A DNA stretch of 64,000 nt from Terribacillus aidingensis (GCF_040703035.1 NZ_CP159996.1:2018001-2082000); one strand, 5' to 3'. Positions 41,956-51,483 are shown, numbered from the stretch's first letter. Translations and numbers: made by a program. Notes: a model not told the origin generated them from the letters alone.

Positions 41956-42996
41956 TCACTTAGTTGGTATTCGGAGACCTATTTGTGTACCAACACCTAC
42001 GCTCGCCCGCAGCATAAATGTTCCTCCTAATTCTTCGCAGCGTTCTTGCATGGTCCTTAACCCAAGCGATGTTTTACGCTGCTGCATAGCTGCTGTATCG
42101 AAGCCTTTTCCATTGTCCTGGATAGTAACTGCCACATCCATTCCTCTTGTCAGCAACTCGACCGTCACTTCACTCGCTTCAGCATGACGCAGTGTATTCG
42201 ACAAAGCTTCCTGAATGATACGAAACAGATGCTCTTCCACCGATTTCGACAACTGCATCGTATCTTCAATATGTATATGAAAAACAAGTTGGGTACGTTG
42301 TTTCAACTCATCGATCAGCTTCCTCACTCCGCTGCTTAAAGAGTCACCAGAAAGATGAACAGGTCGCAAATGCAAAAGCAATGCACGCATTTCTGTCTGA
42401 GCCTGCTGCGCAATTTGTGAAACTTCTGCGAATTTGTCCCTGGCAGCTTCCGAATTTTTATCAAATAGCTTCATGCCTGCTTTTGACATCATCGTAAGCG
42501 CAAATAATTGCTGGCTGACCGCATCATGTAAATCCCTTGCAAGGCGCTGGCGCTCTTCCATTGCAGCTGCTCGATGTGCACCCTCGGCAAGCTCTGCCTT
42601 TTCATCAGCCAAACGCTGAAGTGATTTGACCTGCGTATGCATCTTATCTGTCAATTCATTTAAATCCTTACCTATCCGAGCAATTTCATCGTTGCTGTTG
42701 TCTACAATCTTCGCCTGATAATTTCCATTGGCAACCATTGTAATAAACAAAGATATATAATCCATTCGATCCTTTATTTCTTTGCTGTCTTGAAATCCAA
42801 CAAATATGGATGTAAGGAAATGAAACATGATATATAGGAGCAAAAATGTAAAGATTGCTTGTACACTAAGCCACATCGGCTCCAGCAAAACGTACATAGA
42901 CAGCAGGACGCCAAGAAGCAGAATTGCATTCAGGAACATTGTGCGTATGTTTGTTTTGATATACGAGTATCGAATACTATTAAGTTTTTTCAGCAT
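41956..42996 (-). CDS. liaS: LiaS-type sensor histidine kinase
   Basis: 346 residues: two N-terminal helices (about 19-40 and 45-67), HAMP-like linker, HisKA_3 with RQRLARDLHDAVSQQLFALT (His157), and an HATPase (NTLRHAEASEVTVELL and DNGKGFD). No large extracellular domain, as in LiaS/VraS. ATG at 42996 has GAGGTGG 5 bases upstream; a GTG at 43005 overlaps that. Confidence 0.92.
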   Translation of the reverse strand: MLKKLNSIRYSYIKTNIRTMFLNAILLLGVLLSMYVLLEPMWLSVQAIFTFLLLYIMFHFLTSIFVGFQDSKEIKDRMDYISLFITMVANGNYQAKIVDNSNDEIARIGKDLNELTDKMHTQVKSLQRLADEKAELAEGAHRAAAMEERQRLARDLHDAVSQQLFALTMMSKAGMKLFDKNSEAARDKFAEVSQIAQQAQTEMRALLLHLRPVHLSGDSLSSGVRKLIDELKQRTQLVFHIHIEDTMQLSKSVEEHLFRIIQEALSNTLRHAEASEVTVELLTRGMDVAVTIQDNGKGFDTAAMQQRKTSLGLRTMQERCEELGGTFMLRASVGVGTQIGLRIPTK

Positions 42997-43006
42997 CACT
43001 GCCACC

Positions 43007-43783
43007 TCATATCCGGTCCACTCTTATTTGTCCAGCCTTATAATCGATAAAAATATCCAGCTTGCGGGTTGCATCTGCATATCCGGGGGTTTCGTAATAC
43101 GTTCGTCGATTTATGCCTTCTGAAAGTTCTCCAAAAACATTTATCTCTCCAGCCTTAATCAAAGCTTCCAAGCGGAATTCCACATTATCGGGGAGAATGA
43201 TCCGTACTTCCCCGGCCCAGCCTTTAAGATGAAATGGTATTTCGTCGTTCGGTATAAAGGCTTTTGTAAAGTCCACATAATACTCGCCTACCGCATTCTT
43301 CACCTGGGTAGGTTCAACTGTCCAGCCCTCACTATCAAACCGGTGCTCTCCCACTGCATAATTATGATAGTTTTTATAAGCTCTTTTGCCCTTCTTCTTT
43401 TGACTTCCAGTTTCCCATTCCATATTCACTCCAGCTTGACGCCTCTTCCCCTTCTTGCCTGAGCGAAGCAGACTGAATCCAAAGTAAATGATAAGAAGCG
43501 GCCAAAGCTTGAAAATATCATTAAATTCAAATGTAAGTACTTCAAACCGATCAAGGATCAGCAGTCCGCCAAACAGTATGCAGAATATACCAAACCAGAA
43601 TCCACCTTCGCCCCTTAAGAAATCAATCAATAATTTCAGCCCTAATAACAGGATGAATACAGGGTATAGATAATGCCAGCTTTGGCTGTAATTCCAGTCA
43701 ATTGCACCAATGTTAGATAAAATTAGCACCAGACCGATCACTATTATTGCGATAGCAAAAAGATTGCTCCATAAACGTTTCAT
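43007..43783 (-). CDS. liaF: LiaF-type envelope-stress negative regulator
   Basis: 258 residues: four N-terminal helices, then a cytoplasmic C-terminal beta domain (FHLKGWAGEVRIILPDNVEFRLEALIKAGEINVFGELSEGINRR) typical of LiaF, which keeps LiaS inactive in the absence of cell-wall antibiotics in B. subtilis. Ten bases before liaS; 14 bases after the MFS gene. Confidence 0.88.
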   Translation of the reverse strand: MKRLWSNLFAIAIIVIGLVLILSNIGAIDWNYSQSWHYLYPVFILLLGLKLLIDFLRGEGGFWFGIFCILFGGLLILDRFEVLTFEFNDIFKLWPLLIIYFGFSLLRSGKKGKRRQAGVNMEWETGSQKKKGKRAYKNYHNYAVGEHRFDSEGWTVEPTQVKNAVGEYYVDFTKAFIPNDEIPFHLKGWAGEVRIILPDNVEFRLEALIKAGEINVFGELSEGINRRTYYETPGYADATRKLDIFIDYKAGQIRVDRI

Positions 43784-43797
43784 AATAACCCACCTGC

Positions 43798-45063
43798 TTA
43801 TACCGTTTCTTGTTGTTCTACCTTATTATAACTGTTAAATGCAGTAAGTTGTTTATTTCGCAGACATAAAATTCCAGTAATCATCACGAGTATTCCTCCG
43901 GTTATACAAAGAACTTGAATACTAATTCCCATTCCAAGCAGTGCTGATGTAACCATATAAGACACTGGTATCAAGCCAGTCGAAGCAAGTGCCATAATGC
44001 TCATTACCCTGCCGATCATCCGCCGATCGGTTGTTTGCTGCAGCATAGTTGAAATCGGGATATTGGTAAATTGCAGACATACACCAATAACGAATATAGC
44101 TGCAGCCGAAGACCAGAAATGAAGCGCAGAACCGTATAGGATGAAAAATGCACTCATGATGATCAAGCTGAATATCACTGTATGACCTGGACTTTTAAGA
44201 TTTTTCAATAATACAAGACTAAGAGCAGCAGTAAGAGATCCAATTCCCAATGCACCTTCCAAAATTGTCAGACCTAGCGCATTTGTCTGGAAAACGTCCT
44301 TTGCCAGCAAAGCTACAGATAAAGAGACAGGACCTGTCAGGAAAAAATTGATAAAGAAACTTACTGTCATAATTGTACGGATCAGTGGATTATGTTTAAC
44401 ATAGTGAAAACCTGCTTTTACGTTTTCTAATGGGGATTTTCTTTCTTCTGCAGTTGCCTCGTCCTTAGAAGAGATTCGCAGCAAGGATATAGATAACGTG
44501 GCTGCACATAACATGACAACAGCAAGAGTGAATACTGCTGAAAAGCCACCTAACACAATGAGACTTCCACCAATTGCCGGGCCCAGAATAGGACTGATCA
44601 TATTCGTCATCTGTACCATGGCATTCCCTTGCTGCAAGTTTTCCGGTTTAAGTACTTCCGGCAATAACGATCCTGCCGCCGGGTAAGAAAAAGCATCCGA
44701 AACACCGAAAAGCGCGGAGAGTACAAGTAAGTGCCAAGGCTGCAGTACATCTGTCAGCAACAGTCCGATGACAATACCTACCAACACTGCCCTGGAGCCG
44801 TCCGATAGCAGCAGGATTATCTTCTTTGAAAAACGATCGGCAGTTATACCGCCAATAACAATGAATAATAGCCGAGGAACCGAGGCTGCAAAAAAGAGCA
44901 TTCCAAAATAAAAGCGATTTTCCGTGATGGACAGCATCAGCCACTCCGCTCCCATTAAGTACACATAATAACCTGGAGCAGAAAATAACATACTGATAAA
45001 AACGAGTCTAAAATTGCGATTCCGAAACAGCTGCCATTTGCTTACTGTTGCTTCTTCTACCAT
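43798..45063 (-). CDS. MFS transporter
   Basis: About 421 residues with 12 helices; MFS motifs GGITADRFSKK near the first cytoplasmic loop. Resembles the drug efflux/MefA-like branch. ATG at 45063 has AAGG about 8 bases upstream. Only 14 bases separate it from liaF, so it may be the first gene of an MFS-liaFSR operon. Substrate unknown. Confidence 0.85.
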   Translation of the reverse strand: MVEEATVSKWQLFRNRNFRLVFISMLFSAPGYYVYLMGAEWLMLSITENRFYFGMLFFAASVPRLLFIVIGGITADRFSKKIILLLSDGSRAVLVGIVIGLLLTDVLQPWHLLVLSALFGVSDAFSYPAAGSLLPEVLKPENLQQGNAMVQMTNMISPILGPAIGGSLIVLGGFSAVFTLAVVMLCAATLSISLLRISSKDEATAEERKSPLENVKAGFHYVKHNPLIRTIMTVSFFINFFLTGPVSLSVALLAKDVFQTNALGLTILEGALGIGSLTAALSLVLLKNLKSPGHTVIFSLIIMSAFFILYGSALHFWSSAAAIFVIGVCLQFTNIPISTMLQQTTDRRMIGRVMSIMALASTGLIPVSYMVTSALLGMGISIQVLCITGGILVMITGILCLRNKQLTAFNSYNKVEQQETV

Positions 45064-45292
45064 TCTCCCAACCTTCTTTCCATTTGTTACCTTAAGTATA
45101 AACGACTGGAAATAACAAGAAAACATCCTGGGGAATGGACTTGTATCCGCCTTAAGACGGAGTCCCTTTTCTGACAGATTCTATTGCATATCGAAGTGTT
45201 GCCGCTTGTAAGAAATCTTTTATAGTAAAATAAATGAATACCCATATCTTTATAGAAGTTAAAAACGTATTAGCAATAAAAGGGGTGAATAT

Positions 45293-45931
45293 ATGGCGCA
45301 GCCCAAACAAATAGATCGTCAATCACAGATAGAGGAAACTATGGAGAAGTTAACGCATTACTGTTTGTATCTAACGAAGAATAAATGGGATAGCGAAGAA
45401 ATAACGCAAGAGGCAGTCTTAAAGACGCTGACGAACTATCCTGAAGAAACTTTTCCGCCCCCGGTCAGTCTATTGAAAAAGATTGCTTATCACGCCTGGA
45501 TAGACAGAATACGTAAACAAAAGAAAGAAGAGCTTGTGCCTGAAATTCAGGATGAAACGCCAGCTGTAAGACAGGACAATGAACAGCAAATGGAACAATT
45601 GCGAAAGCTCACTCCAAAGCAGTTGATTGTGTTTGTTTTAAAGGAAGCTTTTCATTTTCAATCTGCCGAAATTGCAGATCTGCTTGAACTAAAAGAATCA
45701 GCTGTAAAAGCGCTCCTGCATCGAGGACGCATGAATATTCAAGCGGAGACGATGCATCCCCTCGTCCAGAGCTCGTGGGATAATGTAAAACAGGAAGAGT
45801 TTTTTGAGCTGGTAGAATTGTCTCTCAACAAAGGTGATCCAGCAGATATTATTCGAATTCTTCCTAGGTTGTTTCATATCTCCAAGCCCTACCTTCAAAC
45901 AAATACGAATCCATACATGGCTGCAGCCTGA
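45293..45931 (+). CDS. ECF-like RNA polymerase sigma factor
   Basis: 212 residues. Region 2 (about 16-80, with TQEAVLKTLTNYPEE and LLKKIAYHAWIDRIRKQKK), region 4 (about 105-150, TPKQLIVFVLKEAFHFQSAEIADLLELKESAVKALLHRGR), then a C-terminal extension of about 55 residues. No anti-sigma gene lies next to it; clpP follows on the same strand. The stop is inside the terminator loop. RBS AAAGGGG about 7 bases upstream. Confidence 0.85.
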   Translation: MAQPKQIDRQSQIEETMEKLTHYCLYLTKNKWDSEEITQEAVLKTLTNYPEETFPPPVSLLKKIAYHAWIDRIRKQKKEELVPEIQDETPAVRQDNEQQMEQLRKLTPKQLIVFVLKEAFHFQSAEIADLLELKESAVKALLHRGRMNIQAETMHPLVQSSWDNVKQEEFFELVELSLNKGDPADIIRILPRLFHISKPYLQTNTNPYMAAA

Positions 45932-45950
45932 GGTTGCAGTTATTTTTTTT
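45921..45950 (+). terminator. Terminator overlapping the sigma factor stop codon
   Basis: CTGCAGCC and GGTTGCAG pair around a three-base loop TGA, which is the stop codon (45929-45931), followed by TTATTTTTTTT. Confidence 0.8.
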
Positions 45951-46013
45951 GCCCGTATCGTATGTCATTCTGGATTCGTTCTAATTATGAAGAACGAAAG
46001 GAGAGTGTAAGCA

Positions 46014-46595
46014 ATGACAGCAATACCTTATGTAGTGGAGCAATCGAATATGGGAGAACGATCCTATGATATTTATTCCAGACTGTTAAAGGATCGGATC
46101 ATTATGGCCAGTGAGGAAATTAATGATAGTATGGCAAATGCTATTGTGGCACAGCTGTTATTCTTAGCTGCAGATGATCCTGAGAAAGACATTTCACTGT
46201 ACATCAACAGTCCTGGTGGTTCGATATCCGCAGGTTTTTCTATACTGGATACAATGCAGTTTATCAAACCGGATGTGCAAACGATTTGCACAGGCATGGC
46301 TGCTTCTTTTGGTGCAATGCTGCTGCTTGCAGGCACTCCTGGGAAAAGATATGCACTGCCAAATAGTGAGATCATGATTCATCAGCCGCTTGGTGGAGCC
46401 AGAGGTCAAGCAGCTGATATTGAAATCACTGCCAAGAGGATAATCAAACAAAGACAGCATATCAACCAGATGATTGCAGATTTTACCGGCCAGCCGATTG
46501 AGAAGGTAGCTGCCGATACCGACAGGGATTATTTTATGAGTGCAAAGGAAGCGAAGGATTATGGTATCATTGACCAGGTGCTACTGAGGAAGTAA
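46014..46595 (+). CDS. clpP: ATP-dependent Clp protease proteolytic subunit (paralogue)
   Basis: 193 residues with an intact triad Ser98 (GMAASFGA), His123 (MIHQPLGG) and Asp172 (DRDYF). Differs from canonical Bacillus ClpP ([36 protein letters not shown]) in ways that suggest a second ClpP. 82 bases after an ECF-like sigma factor with a terminator between. Whether a main clpP exists elsewhere cannot be seen. Strong SD before the ATG. Confidence 0.9.
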   Translation: MTAIPYVVEQSNMGERSYDIYSRLLKDRIIMASEEINDSMANAIVAQLLFLAADDPEKDISLYINSPGGSISAGFSILDTMQFIKPDVQTICTGMAASFGAMLLLAGTPGKRYALPNSEIMIHQPLGGARGQAADIEITAKRIIKQRQHINQMIADFTGQPIEKVAADTDRDYFMSAKEAKDYGIIDQVLLRK

Positions 46596-46652
46596 AGATC
46601 AATGGGAAAGAAGGCTTCCATTCTTCCCCAGGTATACACATCAAATAATAAT

Positions 46653-46686
46653 AAGACCTGAGTCATTATAGCTCAGGTCTTTTTTG
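46653..46686. terminator. Terminator after clpP
   Basis: AAGACCTGAG and CTCAGGTCTT form a stem followed by TTTTTT on the plus strand; the converging minus-strand gene may use it too. Confidence 0.92.
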
Positions 46687-46698
46687 CTGTATCATGGA

Positions 46699-46950
46699 TC
46701 AACTGCCAGACATACTTTTATCTTGGTCATCAATATTTTTCTCTTTCGGCAAGTAGTTCAAAGTGAAGCCGACAAGGCTGAATATGGCACTCAAAATAAT
46801 AGTTGGATTCTTAAACCATTCTGCGCTCTGGATGATCATGTCTCCATTTTGCAGGATTAAGCCCAGAATCTGCCCAAACACCAGCAGTGTACCGCATGCC
46901 AGGAATGCTACAAGAAATAGTTTAAACAACAGTTCTGCAAGCTTACGCAT
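46699..46950 (-). CDS. Small two-helix membrane protein, possible TRAP small subunit
   Basis: 83 residues with two helices (about 5-31 and 48-66) and a charged tail (YLPKEKNIDDQDKS). Too short for a normal DctQ (four helices). Its place 21 bases after the DctM-like gene suggests a subunit of the same transporter, but I do not recognise a family. Confidence 0.6.
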   Translation of the reverse strand: MRKLAELLFKLFLVAFLACGTLLVFGQILGLILQNGDMIIQSAEWFKNPTIILSAIFSLVGFTLNYLPKEKNIDDQDKSMSGS

Positions 46951-46971
46951 CTATACCAACTCCTATCCCTT

Positions 46972-48315
46972 TTATACTGGTAATATCTCCATGCCGATCA
47001 GCCAGCCGATTCCTACTATTGGCAGCATGTAATATACGATTAATGGTATGAAAGTTTTTTCCGGTCTTGCTCCTGCTAGTCCGGAGGCAATGAATATCGA
47101 TCCTGAAGCTGGAGGTGAGGCCCCTTCAGTTGAAGAGAAGGCCAGTATGGCTACTACTGCCACCAATGGGTCTACTCCGGCAGAAGTTAAAGCAGAGAAT
47201 GATACTAAACCAACTGCTGTAAGCGTGGCTGTAGAGGATAGCGGTCCTGCTACTAATGTAACCAATATACCTACCATAAGGACCATCAGCCATTTTGGTA
47301 TATCAAGAGAAGAAGTAATTTGACTAAGATCATTCGCAAGTCCTAATTGCGAGAGGACTTCACTGGCTGCTACTGCGAATAACATGAGCGCGCCAATCGT
47401 CGTAAACTGAGGTATAGCAGATGATAACATCCGTGACCAATTCACAAGCGAACCAGGTGTTTTGTTCCAGCCGATGATCAAACTTATAATCATGATAAGT
47501 ATAGGTATCCAAGTAATCAATGAAATCTGATCCATTGCCTCTGGTCCAATATTAGGGTTGTTTTCTATCGCTTCCGCAAGCGGACCAACAGTGACAAGTA
47601 TAGGAATCAACGCACCGAAGAATATAAAAATGGATTTCCATCCTTGTTTAAGAGCTTCCCTGAACCCAACGATATCCTCTGATGGAAGAGCCTTGATACC
47701 ATTTTTCTTAACGAGCAAGAATACTAAAATCATCCGGTAAATAACTTGGTAAGCACCACCGATCAAAAGAGCAATATACAAGTCACCCTCGGCAACCACT
47801 GCTCCTATCGGTGCAAATCCAAGCATGATGAACATGGAAGAATTCGGTGGCAATGCAGCGCCTAAACCGCCATTACCAGCCAGGATAGTCGCTGTCGTCT
47901 CACGGCTCCATCCGGATCTAATCATCCATTGTGCAGTAATTGATCCAGTTGTAGCGGTATTGGCTGAATTGGATCCTGAAAGAGCGCCAAGAATAGCAGA
48001 ACCTACCGTACTCATGTAGGCTGCACCACCTGGCAGCTTTCCTATGAGTGAGTTGAATATACGTAAAAGAGCTTGAATCAAGTTGAGCTGATCAACTAAG
48101 AAAGCCATGAAAACAAAGGCAACAGCAGCGTATAATACTTCATAAGTAGAGGCAAATACTAAACCTTCCCAAAATAATCTTGGAGCCTCAGTTCCTCCAA
48201 ACAAAACAGTGGCAACGAATCCTAGAAACATCGCTTCACCCATGTTGCGCTTTACTATTACATTCCAGATGATAATAACTGCTATAAACACAACCAGTGC
48301 GATAAAACCCGTCAT
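46972..48315 (-). CDS. TRAP-type large permease (DctM-like)
   Basis: 447 residues with about 12 helices. GALSGSNSANTATTGSITAQWM and GAALPPNSSMFIMLGFAPIG match the conserved DctM segments. TRAP permeases import carboxylates with a periplasmic binding protein (DctP/TAXI), but none is encoded in this window. Operon with the dehydrogenase and RraA-like genes suggests an organic-acid substrate (inference). Confidence 0.8.
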   Translation of the reverse strand: MTGFIALVVFIAVIIIWNVIVKRNMGEAMFLGFVATVLFGGTEAPRLFWEGLVFASTYEVLYAAVAFVFMAFLVDQLNLIQALLRIFNSLIGKLPGGAAYMSTVGSAILGALSGSNSANTATTGSITAQWMIRSGWSRETTATILAGNGGLGAALPPNSSMFIMLGFAPIGAVVAEGDLYIALLIGGAYQVIYRMILVFLLVKKNGIKALPSEDIVGFREALKQGWKSIFIFFGALIPILVTVGPLAEAIENNPNIGPEAMDQISLITWIPILIMIISLIIGWNKTPGSLVNWSRMLSSAIPQFTTIGALMLFAVAASEVLSQLGLANDLSQITSSLDIPKWLMVLMVGILVTLVAGPLSSTATLTAVGLVSFSALTSAGVDPLVAVVAILAFSSTEGASPPASGSIFIASGLAGARPEKTFIPLIVYYMLPIVGIGWLIGMEILPV

Positions 48316-48361
48316 TTGGTCTCCCTCCCCTTTGGTCTCTGTTTTTTAAAACGCTTACATT

Positions 48362-49255
48362 CTAAGTGTGATATACTTCGTTTTCCTTCATTAGCAACGC
48401 AAGGACTTCTTCCCAAGTGTCTGGCTTTTTTCCTTTATATTTTTCGGAAATATTTAAATCAGCTAGACGTTCCAATTTCTTCTGTGCAGCAATCGACATA
48501 CTCGCATCTAAATTCGATTCCTGCAGCATCTCGATTGAACCGCTCAATTCCACTGCTCGTCTTTGCGCGTGAAGTGCACTTCCTGTTACAAGCCGATTCA
48601 TTGTTTCAATAAAAGTCTTGGCATTCATTGTTTCGTTAATAGAACGAATGGCCGGTTCTTCTACTCCATATGTCTTAGCCGCTTCTAAAAATTCAACCAT
48701 CAAACCAACGACACCTTTCATATAGATGCTTCTTATAAGTTTAAGAGCTGAAGCATCTCCAGGATTATCACTTATTTTAGTGATTTGCATGCCGTATCCC
48801 GCTAAATTTTTTATAAATGAATCTGTCCCGTTTCCACTTGCCGAGATTGGTACCTTATGTTTATAAACAGGTAATGGCCCTAGCATCGCTGCATCTACAA
48901 ACAAAGAGCCTCCACCCTCTACTACACTGGCCACCTGTTTCTTAATTTCTGGTGTCGCAGCAGATACATCTACATAAATCAAATCATCCTTAAAGCTATC
49001 GGTTAGTGATTGTGCTGCTTCTAACGTCTTGTTGGCAGGTACTGCAGCAATAACAATTGTACATATATCCAATACTTCATTAGTACTTGCCAGCAGCTCT
49101 ACATTTGCTTTGGAAGCTCTCTCTCTTATACGTTCGGAAAGATTCGATTCATCTAAAAGTGGATCAAATGCATAGAATCTATCAATGCCTTCACTATGCA
49201 GTCCGGATGCCATTTCATAAGCAGCTTCTCCAAACCCGACAAAACCTAACTTCAT
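48362..49255 (-). CDS. NAD(P)-dependent dehydrogenase of the 3-hydroxyisobutyrate/DUF1932 type
   Basis: 297 residues: Rossmann motif GFVGFGEAAYEMASGL (about 4-19), PANKTLEAAQSL, and a helical C-terminal domain (DUF1932-like). In related clusters the enzyme oxidises a hydroxy-acid intermediate. ATG at 49255 has AGGGG about 9 bases upstream; TTG at 49264 is less likely. Confidence 0.83.
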   Translation of the reverse strand: MKLGFVGFGEAAYEMASGLHSEGIDRFYAFDPLLDESNLSERIRERASKANVELLASTNEVLDICTIVIAAVPANKTLEAAQSLTDSFKDDLIYVDVSAATPEIKKQVASVVEGGGSLFVDAAMLGPLPVYKHKVPISASGNGTDSFIKNLAGYGMQITKISDNPGDASALKLIRSIYMKGVVGLMVEFLEAAKTYGVEEPAIRSINETMNAKTFIETMNRLVTGSALHAQRRAVELSGSIEMLQESNLDASMSIAAQKKLERLADLNISEKYKGKKPDTWEEVLALLMKENEVYHT

Positions 49256-49267
49256 ATCTCTCAACCC

Positions 49268-49939
49268 CTATTCTTGGTATTGTTTCATCTTACTTTCCAG
49301 CCATTTCGGTGCTAAAGACTTTGGATCAGGGTATTCCTGATAAGAATACTGGACAATTGCTTCCAGGCGTTTTTTTTCATAAGACAATTTTTCTGACGCC
49401 TTCATAAGTACTTCGTCAATTTTATCGACTGGTACGATAACTACACCATCATCATCCGCTACAACTAAATCACCTGGCGCAACACGGACACCCCCGCAAG
49501 AGATGACTTCATTTATCTCCCCTGGACCATCTTTGAAAGGACCATTCGGATTAAACCCCTTACTGTATATAGGAAATTTCAGCTCTTCCAGTGCTTTTTT
49601 ATCTCTTACAAGTCCATCAATCACAATACCTTCTACTCCAATGGCTTGGGCTGAACTAGCCATAAGTTCTCCTAAGTAAGCATTATTTGTGTGTCCTTTT
49701 CCATCGACTACCAATACAAGTCCCTTCCTTGCCGAATAGATAGCTTCATGCAGAAATAAATTATCTCCGGGTCTTAAGCTCACTGTCATAGCTGTTCCTA
49801 CAAATTCCATACCAGAGCTTACTGGTTTGATGCGGTAATCCATCGAACCTGTACAGCCCATCACATCGGCAAGAAGTGTTGTATTCAACTTTTTTGCTCG
49901 CTCGATCAGTTCATTTGGTAATAACGATACACTTTCCAT
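49268..49939 (-). CDS. RraA-like protein (HMG/CHA aldolase or oxaloacetate decarboxylase family)
   Basis: 223 residues with the RraA fold motifs GELMASSAQAIGVEGIVIDGLVRD (metal and substrate binding) and GGVRVAPGDLVVADDDGVVIVP. Members cleave 4-hydroxy-4-methyl-2-oxoglutarate or 4-carboxy-4-hydroxy-2-oxoadipate, or decarboxylate oxaloacetate; the exact activity is open. First gene of the operon with the dehydrogenase and TRAP-like permease. Confidence 0.85.
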   Translation of the reverse strand: MESVSLLPNELIERAKKLNTTLLADVMGCTGSMDYRIKPVSSGMEFVGTAMTVSLRPGDNLFLHEAIYSARKGLVLVVDGKGHTNNAYLGELMASSAQAIGVEGIVIDGLVRDKKALEELKFPIYSKGFNPNGPFKDGPGEINEVISCGGVRVAPGDLVVADDDGVVIVPVDKIDEVLMKASEKLSYEKKRLEAIVQYSYQEYPDPKSLAPKWLESKMKQYQE

Positions 49940-49986
49940 ATCTAAGCTCCCCCTCCGTAACGAATATTACTTAAATTAAAATTAAG

Positions 49987-50000
49987 GTAATATATATTAC
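49987..50000. promoter_or_regulatory. 14-bp palindrome, possible operator of the RpiR-type regulator
   Basis: GTAATATATATTAC is a perfect palindrome 47 bases upstream of the RraA-like start, between the cre-like site and the SD. Confidence 0.5.
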
Positions 50001-50036
50001 TCCGATAACGCGATCATACCATTCTATCCCATTTTG

Positions 50037-50050
50037 GTAAAGCGCTTTCA
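50037..50050 (-). promoter_or_regulatory. Possible cre (CcpA) site
   Basis: On the minus strand the sequence is TGAAAGCGCTTTAC, close to the cre consensus (one deviation at the end). It lies upstream of the RraA-like operon and would bring it under carbon catabolite control. Confidence 0.55.
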
Positions 50051-50069
50051 CGAAAAAACATTCAAAATA

Positions 50070-50113
50070 AAATGAGTTACCGCACAATTAACGTTTTGTG
50101 TGGTAACTCATTT
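50070..50113 (-). terminator. Terminator overlapping the rpiR-type 3' end
   Basis: AAATGAGTTACC and GGTAACTCATTT with inner CACAA/TTGTG pairs make a long stem. The 5' arm encodes the last residues and the TAA lies in the loop. Confidence 0.9.
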
Positions 50114-50939
50114 TTGTAAGGATTTCATTGATTTTATCAAGTCTAGGCTTGGTTCTTTCAGGATAATTAATAGCTAAAGCACTTAGAATGTAGTCTACGA
50201 TGAAAATGGCTGACACTATGGAATTATGAGAAGCTGCACTCGCTGAAGAACAAGGTAAAATCAAATCAGCATACTTTGTCATTGGAGAAGAATAACCATC
50301 GGTAATCAGAATGATTTCAGTACCACAGGACTTAGCTACTTCTAACATATTTGCGATTCGTTCAGCATACCGCGGATAGCTCACGGCTATTATTAAATCC
50401 GACGAAGTAAGACTGACGGATTCATCAACCCATTCACTTTTATCCGCATCAATATACCTGCAATTCCCTAAAATCCTGTTTATCCCAAATGATATGTATT
50501 CTCCTACCGGTCTTCCGCTCCGCACACTTGTACATATAATATTATCTGATGCCGCTATCTTTTCTATTATTTCCTGTAAAGTACTCTCAGCTATATTGTC
50601 TAAGGAATATTGGATATTTTCTAATTGCAATTCAGCATGCTGCTGCAAAAGATCGCTTTTATCGGCATCCTTCAAATTGGCCTCTAACCTAGTTTGAGGA
50701 GCAGCTTTATGCTTCATGTTTGCTTGAAGTTCCCTCTGTAGTTCTGAAAAGCCGGAATAGCCAACTGCTGCCGAAAATCTCATTATAGTAGCTGTACTTG
50801 TTCCTACAGTTGAAGCTAATTTGTCAACAGTAAGAAATGCAACTTCCATGGGATGCTGTACAACATAATCAGCAATTCTCCGCTGTGCTTCTGTTAGTTC
50901 GAATGCTTTGGTTTGCAATCTATGAATTAGGTCTTCCAA
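50088..50939 (-). CDS. RpiR/MurR family transcriptional regulator
   Basis: 283 residues: N-terminal HTH (TEAQRRIADYVVQHPMEVAFLTVDKLASTVGTSTATIMRFSAAVGYSGFSELQRELQ) and a C-terminal SIS domain (DNIICTSVRSGRPVGEYISFGINRI) that binds sugar phosphates or related ligands. TTG start with AGGTG upstream. Likely controls the TRAP-like/RraA operon immediately downstream on the same strand. Confidence 0.9.
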   Translation of the reverse strand: MEDLIHRLQTKAFELTEAQRRIADYVVQHPMEVAFLTVDKLASTVGTSTATIMRFSAAVGYSGFSELQRELQANMKHKAAPQTRLEANLKDADKSDLLQQHAELQLENIQYSLDNIAESTLQEIIEKIAASDNIICTSVRSGRPVGEYISFGINRILGNCRYIDADKSEWVDESVSLTSSDLIIAVSYPRYAERIANMLEVAKSCGTEIILITDGYSSPMTKYADLILPCSSASAASHNSIVSAIFIVDYILSALAINYPERTKPRLDKINEILTKMSYHTKR

Positions 50940-51168
50940 TGTATCACCTGCTCCTGATGAGATATGACATGAGTTCTTCCTACGTCAACCGTCAATTATG
51001 AATCCTACCTGTATGATAACACTTATAAAAAAATTCCCAAAGCAGGATTCCGCTTGAGTAGTTTTATTTCATACTAAGTTAACGGTACATCGCAGGCTTC
51101 CCTAATTAAATCCCCAACAATAAGCAGTCCACTCCAAACTGGGAGGATGCCAATTTGGAGCTGACTTT

Positions 51169-51483
51169 TTAAGAAACCAGTTTTAATCCTACTGCTGCCC
51201 CCAATACCATGGCAATAAACAAAATCCTTTTCCAATCCTTTGATTCATTAAAGAATAACATCCCCACAATCGCTCCGCCAGAAGCACCAATTCCTGTCCA
51301 CACGGCATAGGCTGTGCCCATAGGCAGGCTTTCCATCGCTATAGAAAGAAAGAGAAAGCTAGCACCGAATCCAAGAATCAGGAAGACTGCTGGTTTCCAG
51401 CTTTTATCCTCATGCAGTTTATTTATCATTGCTACACCAAACATTTCAAACAGTCCTGCTAAAATTAAAAATGTCCACGCCAT
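51169..51483 (-). CDS. ykkD: SMR transporter, guanidinium exporter subunit YkkD-like
   Basis: 104 residues, four helices, SMR glutamate E13 in FEMFGVAMINKL and motif PMGTAYAVWTGIGASGG. One base overlaps with the ykkC-like stop (TAATG). The riboswitch upstream identifies the pair as the guanidinium exporter type rather than a general drug pump. Confidence 0.9.
   Translation of the reverse strand: MAWTFLILAGLFEMFGVAMINKLHEDKSWKPAVFLILGFGASFLFLSIAMESLPMGTAYAVWTGIGASGGAIVGMLFFNESKDWKRILFIAMVLGAAVGLKLVS

Noticed and set aside
51122..51175. Strong hairpin with Ts on the plus strand after ykkD, suggesting a plus-strand small RNA
   Set aside because: No clear promoter upstream; it may simply terminate ykkD on the other strand, although the T tract is weak there.
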